From assembly GCA_024400895.1 (NCBI GenBank), contig JAKSMA010000162.1, positions 1 through 5,521 on the forward strand: DNA of 5,521 nt. The letters are read 5' to 3'. Positions 1-5,448 of the stretch are shown here, piece after piece. Under the pieces are notes generated by a model. It ran no database searches, was not told the DNA's origin, and saw only the letters and a program-made list of their open reading frames with translations. Position numbers and translations under genes: made by a program. Numbering within the stretch: the first letter of the stretch is position 1; every line of letters begins with the position of its first letter. Origin of the DNA: Muribaculaceae bacterium (GTDB lineage Bacteria; Bacteroidota; Bacteroidia; Bacteroidales; Muribaculaceae).

Positions 1-365
1 CCCGTGGGCGATAGGCTGACTCGGCTTCTGAAGCCCCTGTGGCTGGGGCGCCCCTTCCGCGCTTCGCCATCGTCGGCGCGAGTGATTTTCTCAAGATTGT
101 TGTCGTAGAGTAGGTTGTAGCCCACCGAAAGTTTCAGCGGTTTGCAGAGTTTGTATTCCACATCAGCGCCAAAGCTCCATCGGTCGAGGGTCTTGCTGTC
201 GTTGCGCGTGCGCAATTCCACTTCGGCGCCCACCGAAGCCTTTTTCGAAATCTTGTGTTCGGCACCTAAAGAATAACTGGCGCCGAAATCGTCGCCAGCA
301 ACCGTCGGCAGTGCTACGCTCGCCAAGAGCGCCACAGTGATTATTTTTGATTGAAGTTTTCCCAT
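1..365 (-). CDS. DUF2490 family outer-membrane-type protein, N-terminal 121 residues (3' end beyond window)
   Basis: Read from the ATG at 365-363, the frame stays open to base 1 and gives 121 residues; the rest lies outside the window. Residues 1-23 form a signal peptide: Lys at 3 and 7, a hydrophobic core ITVALLASVAL, and a probable signal-peptidase-I site after PTVA, so the product is exported. The mature part begins DDFGASYSLGAEHKISKK and continues with alternating strands ending in aromatic residues (VGAEVELRTRND, DRWSFGADVEYKL, LKLSVGYNLLYDNNL). This matches Bacteroidota DUF2490 proteins as I know them, which are predicted outer-membrane beta-barrels of unknown function. The start overlaps the last 25 bases of the DUF4956 gene in another frame, which suggests translational coupling. 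Only a weak AGAAG lies upstream, as is usual in this phylum. Family call is from motif memory, not alignment; the export call is firmer than the family name. Confidence 0.75.
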   Translation of the reverse strand, partial: MGKLQSKIITVALLASVALPTVAGDDFGASYSLGAEHKISKKASVGAEVELRTRNDSKTLDRWSFGADVEYKLCKPLKLSVGYNLLYDNNLEKITRADDGEARKGRPSHRGFRSRVSLSPT

Positions 366-1018
366 TCTTCTCGTGCCACTCTGGTGCGCTCGTCGATAGT
401 GGTGTCGGCGCTATCGTTGTCGGTTACATAATACACTTTCAGCAAAGCCATGTCGCGGAGGAAATCCACGCTGCCCACGTCCACGTGCTTCACATCCACG
501 CCGAGGCGCTTCTTCAAATCGTCGATAAGTTCGGCTCTGCGGTCTTCGGCGATGAGCTCCACGCGGTCGTAGTTCACATATTTGGTGCGCTCTTTGGTCT
601 TGAGGATAAACGCCTCGCAAAGCACAATGCCCAAAAGGAATGCGATGTTAGGAATGAGTTGCTCGATGCGGAACGTGTTGCCTCCAGCGCCCAGTGAGTT
701 GACCACCGAAAGGCAGAGGATGGAGAACAGATAGGTCATTTCTCGCACCGGGATGGTGTCGGTGCGGTAGCGCATGATGCTGAAAATGCCAAACAAGCCG
801 ATACCGATGCCGATACCAGTGCTGCTGTCGAGAGCATTAATCATGTACACCATGAAATACATCAGGAAGAAAATGGCGATGCCAATCATCACGAACGTGA
901 AGTAATAGTCGCGTCGGTGACTTTTCTTGTAATAGAGGAAATGTGTGATGCCCCACACAAACAGCATGTTGACCAAAAACATTTCAGCCATGAGGGCTAT
1001 GGATTGCGTTCCGTTCAT
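341..1018 (-). CDS. DUF4956 domain integral membrane protein, partner of the polyphosphate polymerase
   Basis: The protein has 225 residues. Five hydrophobic segments are visible at about 11-30, 40-62, 68-83, 94-111 and 120-139, followed by a soluble, charged C-terminal domain (140-225) that is probably cytoplasmic. The signature is a glycine-rich stretch TGIGIGIGLFGIFSIMRYRT (67-86) followed by DTIPVREMTYLF (87-98), the most conserved block of DUF4956 as I know it: a helix with GxGxG packing, then Arg/Arg/Thr and REMTYLF. No biochemical function is established for the family, but it is recurrently encoded beside VTC-type polyphosphate polymerases, as here, 32 bp downstream of one. By analogy with the yeast VTC complex, where catalytic domains are tied to a membrane pore, I infer a membrane anchor or channel for the polymer. 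The start at 1018 is an ATG preceded by A-rich ATAACAAA. The 3' end overlaps the DUF2490 start. The family call is firm, the role inferred. Confidence 0.85.
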   Translation of the reverse strand: MNGTQSIALMAEMFLVNMLFVWGITHFLYYKKSHRRDYYFTFVMIGIAIFFLMYFMVYMINALDSSTGIGIGIGLFGIFSIMRYRTDTIPVREMTYLFSILCLSVVNSLGAGGNTFRIEQLIPNIAFLLGIVLCEAFILKTKERTKYVNYDRVELIAEDRRAELIDDLKKRLGVDVKHVDVGSVDFLRDMALLKVYYVTDNDSADTTIDERTRVAREEWENFNQK

Positions 1019-1050
1019 TTTGTTATGATGTGATAGTTATTATATATCAT

Positions 1051-1827
1051 TTAAAGATTTGCTTGCATTTTTTCCACATAGTGGAGTTTTGGTTTAAATC
1101 GGTTGATGCGCAGCGAGTGGTCGGTCATCGCGCAGCCCATGCAGTATTTACTGAAGCCTTTGGGCTTGATGCGCAACTGGCGAAGAATCGGTACGATTGG
1201 CGAGGGCTTGCGTCCGTCGCGTTTGAGTTCTATGATTACCAGCTCGTCAAGGGTCGTCTTCTCGTCTGTGGCGAAATTGTGGAATCGCAGGTCCATGTCG
1301 ATGGTGATACGCTCAGTTTTGCCTTTGTTCACCAGCGTGATGCGCTGAAAGCGATTCTCTAATTGGCTGTGCAGCGACTTTGGATTGTAGGTGAGGTACT
1401 TGCCGAGGAAGTCGTCGTGGTGCATCTCTGAAGCTTCCGCTGCAGGAGTGCCAGGCACAAATTCGGTTAAGGCGATGCGCTTTTTGCTTGTGCGACCGTG
1501 GTTGTCCTTCGTTTTTATCTCCAGGAAATGGGTGTCGGAATCCTCGTAAGAGCGCACGCGCAATTTTTGGCGGGGTCGTTTGTCGAATTGATGCCTGCTG
1601 AACATGCTCATGTCGTCGGTGTCAAAGTACATTGTGTAGTAATGCGCTATTCGTTTGCCGTCGATTTCCTGTATGTAGTAATCTTCTTTAACCATCTCCA
1701 GCAGTTGATACAGCAAAGCGCGCGTGGTGACATATTTCATGTCCACGCGGTTCATCAGCTTCACGCTCCCCATTTCTTGGAGTGAAATAGCGTGAAAATC
1801 TGCCAAAAGATGTTCTGATACAGACAA
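1051..1827 (-). CDS. VTC-domain polyphosphate polymerase (CYTH/TTM tunnel fold)
   Basis: The protein has 258 residues and consists of the catalytic VTC domain alone, without the SPX domain of yeast Vtc4. This family makes inorganic polyphosphate by transferring the gamma-phosphate of ATP inside a basic beta-tunnel. The expected tunnel residues can be read in order: NRVDMKYV (Lys31), RQKLRVRSYE (Arg90 and Arg92), FLEIKTK (Glu103, Lys105), TSKKR (114-118), ERITIDMDLRF (Arg173, Asp177, Asp179), VIIELKRDG (Glu200, Lys202) and the C-terminal signature KPKGFSKYCMG (221-231, Lys227). The EXK motif and the late FSKYC motif separate it from CYTH thiamine-triphosphatases. It has no signal peptide or membrane helix, so it should be cytosolic and presumably docked on the DUF4956 protein encoded next. 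The proposed start is TTG at 1827; the first ATG codon (Met19) would cut off the conserved LLADFHAISLQEM segment. It is the first gene of a probable three-gene operon with a consensus promoter box upstream. Cofactor use and product are inferred from family. Confidence 0.88.
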   Translation of the reverse strand: MSVSEHLLADFHAISLQEMGSVKLMNRVDMKYVTTRALLYQLLEMVKEDYYIQEIDGKRIAHYYTMYFDTDDMSMFSRHQFDKRPRQKLRVRSYEDSDTHFLEIKTKDNHGRTSKKRIALTEFVPGTPAAEASEMHHDDFLGKYLTYNPKSLHSQLENRFQRITLVNKGKTERITIDMDLRFHNFATDEKTTLDELVIIELKRDGRKPSPIVPILRQLRIKPKGFSKYCMGCAMTDHSLRINRFKPKLHYVEKMQANL

Positions 1828-1880
1828 TGATTTAGAGTATTCTACAATGTTATTTTACAATACAGCGAGTATCTTTTATG

Positions 1881-1888
1881 CAAAAGTA
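1881..1888 (-). promoter_or_regulatory. Bacteroidota -7 box for the VTC operon
   Basis: On the minus strand this reads TACTTTTG, a perfect match to the Bacteroidota -7 consensus TAnnTTTG. It lies 53 bp ahead of the proposed TTG start, leaving a leader of roughly 45 nt. No TTG lies at the usual distance for a -33 element; a T-rich run occupies that place, so the promoter is only half consensus. It is downstream of the serS terminator, consistent with separate transcription of the VTC/DUF4956/DUF2490 unit. Confidence 0.6.
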
Positions 1889-2005
1889 CAAAATATTATG
1901 CATTCTTTTAAAAAAAGTTGACAGATTGCATGCTAATCAATACAAAACTGCTAATTTTTTAGACGAAATGATATGATATTGTTGGAAAATCTAATACATG
2001 GGGCG
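1889..2005. other. AT-rich intergenic DNA between the serS terminator and the VTC promoter
   Basis: This stretch has no credible gene. It is AT-rich, with a run of seven A (1911-1917 region) in the -33 area of the VTC promoter. It also holds an imperfect dyad at 1924-1938 around a GCATGC core (see findings). I see no conserved RNA or further promoter consensus in it. Confidence 0.5.
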
Positions 2006-2042
2006 AAAAAATTGGGAGAACGACCATTTTAGCGATTCTCCC
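2006..2042 (-). terminator. Intrinsic terminator of serS
   Basis: On the minus strand GGGAGAA (2042-2036) pairs with TTCTCCC (2020-2014) to form a seven-bp stem with a loop of about 15 nt. It is followed after AA by six T residues (2011-2006). It begins 33 bp after the serS stop codon. The stem is of moderate strength, but its position and U-tract are right for a terminator, and it separates serS from the VTC unit. Confidence 0.75.
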
Positions 2043-2075
2043 TCAAATAGCATATATGTATAAGAATAAAATTCT

Positions 2076-3347
2076 TTAGTCGATAATGTCGAAGCCTGTG
2101 TATTTATGGAGCACTTCTGGCACCTTGATACCTTCTGGGGTCTGGTTGTTTTCGAGCAACGCAGCCATGATGCGAGGAAGAGCCAAAGCCGAACCATTAA
2201 GGGTGTGGCAGAGGCGAGTCTTCTTGTCTTCGGCACGATAGCGGCATTTCAGGCGGTTGGCCTGATAGGTTTCGAAATTAGATACCGAACTAACTTCAAG
2301 CCAGCGCTGTTGTGCACCGCTCCACACTTCAAAGTCGAAAGTGATGGCAGAGGTGAAACTCATGTCGCCACCGCAGAGGCGAAGAATGTGCCAAGGCAAT
2401 TCGAGCTTTTCGAGAAGACCTTGCACGTGGTCCTTCATTTCTTCAAGCGCAGCGTAAGAGTTTTCTGGCTTTTCGATACGCACGATTTCCACCTTGTCGA
2501 ATTGGTGCAGACGGTTCAAACCGCGCACGTCTTTACCATAGCTACCGGCTTCGCGACGGAAGCAAGCACTGTAGGCGCAATTCTTCTTTGGGAGGCTGTC
2601 GCCAGGGAGAATCACATCGCGATAGATGTTGGTCACAGGCACCTCAGCGGTAGGAACCATGTAGAAGTCGTCGAGTTGGCAGTGGTACATCTGACCTTCC
2701 TTGTCAGGAAGTTGGCCAGTGCCAAGGCCAGAAGCCTCATTCACCACGTAAGGAGGTTGGATTTCGGTGTAGCCAGCCTTGTTAGCCTCGTCGAGGAAGA
2801 ATTGGATGAGTGCGCGTTGCAAGCGAGCGCCCTTGCCGATGTAAACAGGGAAGCCTGCACCGGTAATCTTCACGCCAAGGTCGAAGTCGATGAGGTTGTA
2901 TTTCTTAGCGAGTTCCCAGTGTGGAAGTGCGTCAGCGCCGAGGTTAGGCATTTCGCCGCCAGTTTTTTCCACCACATTGTCTTCTGCAGTTTTACCTTCA
3001 GGAACACCTTCGTAAGGCACGTTAGGCACAGAGAGGAGCACTTCGCGGATTTCAGCTTCGATAGCGCTGAGCTTGTCGTCGATTTCCTTGTTGGCAGCCT
3101 TCATAGCGCCTACTTGCGCTTTAGCTTCGCCAGCTTCGTCCTTCTTGCCTTGTTTCATGAGGGCACCAATCTGTGCAGCCATTTTGTTGAGTTCGGCAGC
3201 GTTGTCGTCGCGTTGCTTCTGAATCTGCTTGCGTTGTTTGTCGAGTTCAACCACACGCATAATTGGTTCGCGACCATCAAATTGCTTTACAGCCAATCTT
3301 TTGATCACTTCCTCAGGATTTTCGTTGATGAGTTGTAATGTAAGCAT
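2076..3347 (-). CDS. serS: Seryl-tRNA synthetase
   Basis: The protein has 423 residues, normal length for bacterial SerRS. This cytosolic homodimeric class II synthetase charges tRNA-Ser (and tRNA-Sec where present) with serine using ATP. Residues 1-105 form the N-terminal tRNA-binding domain, with a charged helical-hairpin region at about 30-105 that reaches the long variable arm of tRNA-Ser. The catalytic domain follows: YIGKGARLQRALIQFFLDEA (169-188), the serine-binding loop VPTAEVPVTN (231-240), motif 2 FRREAGSYG (263-271) with HQFDKVE (281-287), EVSSVSN (351-357), and motif 3 TLNGSALALPR (382-392) carrying the invariant Arg392. All key residues are present, so the gene looks intact and functional. 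The ATG at 3347 fits the usual MLTL N-terminus and follows an A-rich leader. It has its own consensus promoter about 40 bp upstream and its own terminator, so it is probably monocistronic. I see no T-box-like leader. Confidence 0.98.
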   Translation of the reverse strand: MLTLQLINENPEEVIKRLAVKQFDGREPIMRVVELDKQRKQIQKQRDDNAAELNKMAAQIGALMKQGKKDEAGEAKAQVGAMKAANKEIDDKLSAIEAEIREVLLSVPNVPYEGVPEGKTAEDNVVEKTGGEMPNLGADALPHWELAKKYNLIDFDLGVKITGAGFPVYIGKGARLQRALIQFFLDEANKAGYTEIQPPYVVNEASGLGTGQLPDKEGQMYHCQLDDFYMVPTAEVPVTNIYRDVILPGDSLPKKNCAYSACFRREAGSYGKDVRGLNRLHQFDKVEIVRIEKPENSYAALEEMKDHVQGLLEKLELPWHILRLCGGDMSFTSAITFDFEVWSGAQQRWLEVSSVSNFETYQANRLKCRYRAEDKKTRLCHTLNGSALALPRIMAALLENNQTPEGIKVPEVLHKYTGFDIID

Positions 3348-3385
3348 TTTATCTTGTTTTTTATCGTTTTCAATCTAATAACTTA

Positions 3386-3416
3386 CAAAGTTACATAATA
3401 TTGCGAAACTATCCAA
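3386..3416 (-). promoter_or_regulatory. Consensus Bacteroidota promoter of serS
   Basis: On the minus strand a TTG (-33 element, 3416-3414) is separated by exactly 20 bp from TAACTTTG (-7 element, 3393-3386). Both elements and the spacing match the Bacteroidota primary-sigma consensus TTG-N19/20-TAnnTTTG. The implied transcript start is about 30-35 nt ahead of the serS ATG, giving a short leader rich in A. This is the best promoter in the window. Confidence 0.8.
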
Positions 3417-3545
3417 AAAGGATTTTCACTTGAGTCTACAAGTGTGGGATGAAGACGCCGATTTTATCCGATTTTCCATAAGGTTATGTAACCGATGTTT
3501 CAACCTTTTTGATGAATTTTGACTACATTAAGGCACATAAATGTG

Positions 3546-3553
3546 CAAAAATA
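3546..3553 (-). promoter_or_regulatory. Candidate second -7 box upstream of serS
   Basis: The minus strand reads TATTTTTG, a formal match to TAnnTTTG. There is no TTG at the proper distance upstream, and in AT-rich DNA such a match can arise by chance. If active, it would give a serS leader of about 190 nt or a short RNA. A palindrome (GCACAT-AA-ATGTGC on the plus strand) directly abuts it on the downstream side. Confidence 0.25.
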
Positions 3554-3620
3554 GGCTCTATTGCTGTTGGTATAATGATTTGTATAATAGCGAATTAGAT
3601 AGTGATTACACCAAAAGAAC

Positions 3621-3658
3621 CGTCCCTTTGATGTGAGGTTTTGTATGGCAAAGGGATG
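3621..3658. repeat. Ten-bp inverted repeat downstream of the peptidase terminator
   Basis: CGTCCCTTTG (3621-3630) and CAAAGGGATG (3649-3658) are complementary over ten positions with one G-T wobble and enclose an 18-nt loop. The hairpin starts about 14 bp beyond the U-tract of the peptidase terminator in the direction of transcription. On neither strand is it followed by a clean T-run, so it is not an obvious terminator. It could be a read-through structure, an RNA element or a protein site. Confidence 0.6.
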
Positions 3659-3671
3659 CCCCTTGTCTATG

Positions 3672-3703
3672 AAAAAAAAGCCCGGAGGGGTTGGGCTCCG
3701 GGC
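3672..3703 (-). terminator. Strong intrinsic terminator of the M4 peptidase gene
   Basis: On the minus strand GCCCGGAG (3703-3696) and CTCCGGGC (3687-3680) form a perfect, GC-rich eight-bp stem with an eight-nt loop, followed at once by eight T residues (3679-3672). It lies about 38 bp past the peptidase stop codon. This is a textbook rho-independent terminator, and it isolates the peptidase transcript from serS. Confidence 0.93.
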
Positions 3704-3741
3704 GAATGATTTATGGTTTTGAGATTTGGGGAATCGGCTGG

Positions 3742-5388
3742 TTATTTGATGATTTTTTTGCCGTTCTGGATGAAGATGCCGTGTTGTGGGTTTGCTACGC
3801 GTTGACCAAGCACATTGTAGATGGCTCCGTCGATTGCTTCGTTGGCTTTCACATCGGTGATGGCTGTTTGCTCTTTTCCGAGGCCCACTGCTGCCCATGC
3901 TTGCTTCACGCTTGCTAATTGTGGGCTGTTTTCACCCCACTTGTTGCTAGCTGCGTCTACCCAGTAGTTGCGGCAAATTGGGAAGGTGACATTGAAGAAG
4001 TCGTGAGAAGTGAGCACCTCGTAGGCGAGTGCTTCAGCGTCGTCGCGGCTCATAGGAGTTACGGCGTAAGATTCGCCAAGGGTGTTGACGCCTTGTCCAC
4101 CTTCCACGAGCAGGTAGTACATGTGAGTTTGCACGGTGCTCTTGGTGTAGGGGTCTTCTGCTTCGTTAAAGAATTGGTCGCCGTAGCATTCTGCCATGTT
4201 CATTGTTGCAGGTGTATCGAAACGGCGCATGATAGGACGCTCTGCAGGCATATAGTCGCCACCAAAGTACCATATTGTTTCGCCGGTCACATATTTGCAA
4301 ACGTTGAGCCCCATGATGTCGGCAAAACTTTCAGCCAAGCCCATACATTCAAGATTTTCGGTGAAGTTGTGGTTCACCAGGTGGGTGAATTCGTGGCCAA
4401 GCACTTGCAGTGCCACCAATGGTTTCAGACGTACAACGCCTTCTTCTGGAGTGTCGCCCATCATCATTTCACATCCTAAGCCGATGTTGATGAATGCCTT
4501 GTCGCTATTGGGATTAAGTATCGCCATTGATGTTTGAGGTATGCCACTTTGTGGGTTGATGAGATTCACCACTGGCGAGCCCTTGCCGTCGTAACCGTTG
4601 CGTTTGAATTTCTGGCTGTAGTATTCGAGCGTTTTGTCAAGTCCCCAGTGTGCGTCGAGGGCTGGTTGCAAGCCGCTAACGTTGCCATAGGTGTGGAAAC
4701 CTACATAGCCATTCAAGTACGACAATTCTGCGCCGCCTCTCACTTCTCTGTAATTAGGTGACATCACGTAGACCGCAGCGTCGGAGAGATGCTCACCCTC
4801 AAAGTTCTTGAGTACAAGGCGGACGGTGCCAGTCTTGGCTGTGATAGGGTGTGGAAGACGCACGATGATTTTCTCATTGCTTACAGTGCAAGGAAACTCT
4901 GCTGTGTTGTAAGGTGCGCCATCGCCTTCTGTGATTTCGAGGTGCGCAGTGGCGTTCTCTAACAGCCCAGAGGCGTACTCGGAGGCGTGAATCTCAATGT
5001 CGATGCTGTCGATTTGCATCGAGCATTCAGGCAGATTCCATGTGGTGCCGGCATTGACAATGGGGGCAGACGACATGAAATAGCGGTTGTACCATGCGTT
5101 TTTGTCGGTGTAGAATGCTCCGTTACGGTTGATTTGCTCTTCAAGACTCATGCCATTTGGGATGAGTGCAGAATATGTAGCATTCACAGTGTAGAAATTG
5201 CGCGTAGGGTCGTAGAGCGCATAAGAGCCATCGGTCAATTGCGCGCAGTGAATCTCCTGCTTGCCGGCATAGAGCGTGTTGGCTGTGCATGTAGCGGGTT
5301 TGCTCCCCTCGTAAATTGAGGGAGCACTTTGTGCCCAAGCTGCGCCAGTTGCCAGCGCAGCAAGGAGTAATGAACATAAATGCTTCAT
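3742..5388 (-). CDS. Secreted thermolysin-like (M4) zinc metallopeptidase, divergent, with C-terminal sorting-type tail
   Basis: The protein has 548 residues. Residues 1-19 form a signal peptide (KH, then LLLAALATGAAWA, cleavage before Gln20). Catalytic-domain-like sequence begins almost at once: ANTLYAGKQEIHCAQLTDGS (36-55) and FYTDKNAW (92-99). It resumes at DAHWGLDKTLEYY (245-257) and RNGYDGKGSP (263-272), so no FTP/PepSY propeptide is seen and about 140 residues (100-240), beta-rich in appearance, are inserted. The zinc site is LGHEFTHLV (His332, Glu333, His336) with GLAESFADIMG supplying Glu353 and Asp357; MRRFDTP (387-393) fits the thermolysin Arg203 region. The block that normally reads VHxNSxVQ reads PYTKSTVQ (413-420), putting Tyr414 at the catalytic His231 position. 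The NNAFW substrate loop is not recognisable. Residues 508-548 (TAITDVKA...IYNVLGQRV...GIFIQNGKKIIK) are a Bacteroidota C-terminal tail of the type-IX-secretion kind, implying an outer-surface or extracellular location. No promoter consensus is seen in the 60-bp gap upstream. The family is clear; activity is uncertain. Confidence 0.85.
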   Translation of the reverse strand: MKHLCSLLLAALATGAAWAQSAPSIYEGSKPATCTANTLYAGKQEIHCAQLTDGSYALYDPTRNFYTVNATYSALIPNGMSLEEQINRNGAFYTDKNAWYNRYFMSSAPIVNAGTTWNLPECSMQIDSIDIEIHASEYASGLLENATAHLEITEGDGAPYNTAEFPCTVSNEKIIVRLPHPITAKTGTVRLVLKNFEGEHLSDAAVYVMSPNYREVRGGAELSYLNGYVGFHTYGNVSGLQPALDAHWGLDKTLEYYSQKFKRNGYDGKGSPVVNLINPQSGIPQTSMAILNPNSDKAFINIGLGCEMMMGDTPEEGVVRLKPLVALQVLGHEFTHLVNHNFTENLECMGLAESFADIMGLNVCKYVTGETIWYFGGDYMPAERPIMRRFDTPATMNMAECYGDQFFNEAEDPYTKSTVQTHMYYLLVEGGQGVNTLGESYAVTPMSRDDAEALAYEVLTSHDFFNVTFPICRNYWVDAASNKWGENSPQLASVKQAWAAVGLGKEQTAITDVKANEAIDGAIYNVLGQRVANPQHGIFIQNGKKIIK

Positions 5389-5448
5389 AGGTTTAGTGCC
5401 TGTTTTGTTATTGGGTTAATAAATAATTGTCTGTAACATGAAGGGGCA

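Larger units (their letters stand above)
3417..3671. other. Intergenic region upstream of serS, no gene, several dyad sequences
   Basis: I find no credible coding sequence here; the one long frame that crosses it on the minus strand also crosses the terminator and overlaps the peptidase gene out of frame. It contains small palindromes (CACTTG/CAAGTG at 3427-3444, GGTTATGTAACC at 3482-3493, GCACAT/ATGTGC at 3533-3546), a TATTTTTG box on the minus strand (3553-3546) and a long inverted repeat (3621-3658). A tandem CCGATTTT repeat lies near 3458-3475. It may carry serS regulation or a small RNA, but nothing matches an RNA family I know. Confidence 0.45.

Noticed and set aside
1103..1348. Plus-strand open frames opposite the VTC gene
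   Set aside because: They lie antisense to the conserved catalytic motifs, and nothing in their translations suggests a protein.
1051..1827. Reading the VTC protein as a CYTH thiamine-triphosphatase or adenylate cyclase
   Set aside because: The ExK-type motif comes about 100 residues in, not at the N-terminus as in classical CYTH proteins. The late KGFSKYCMG signature and DUF4956 neighbour fit VTC polyphosphate polymerases.
2106..3338. 410-codon plus-strand open frame opposite serS
   Set aside because: It is exactly antisense to an intact serS with all class II motifs. Its His/Phe/Val-rich translation has no domain signature, and it arises from serS codon bias.
3427..3444. CACTTG/CAAGTG hairpin near the serS -33 element
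   Set aside because: A six-bp stem with a six-nt loop in AT-rich DNA is expected by chance, and nothing else supports a function.
3500..3898. 132-codon minus-strand open frame across the peptidase 3' end and the intergenic region
   Set aside because: It is out of frame with the peptidase, runs straight through the strong terminator hairpin and U-tract, and has low-complexity Arg/Ser/His composition.
3919..4479. 186-codon plus-strand open frame opposite the peptidase
   Set aside because: It is antisense to the HEFTH-containing catalytic region of the peptidase, with no recognisable domain or promoter; a shadow frame.
5332..5388. Lipoprotein signal for the peptidase (Cys5 in the leader)
   Set aside because: The Cys sits at the start of the hydrophobic core without a preceding lipobox, and a clean signal-peptidase-I site (AWA before Gln20) follows.
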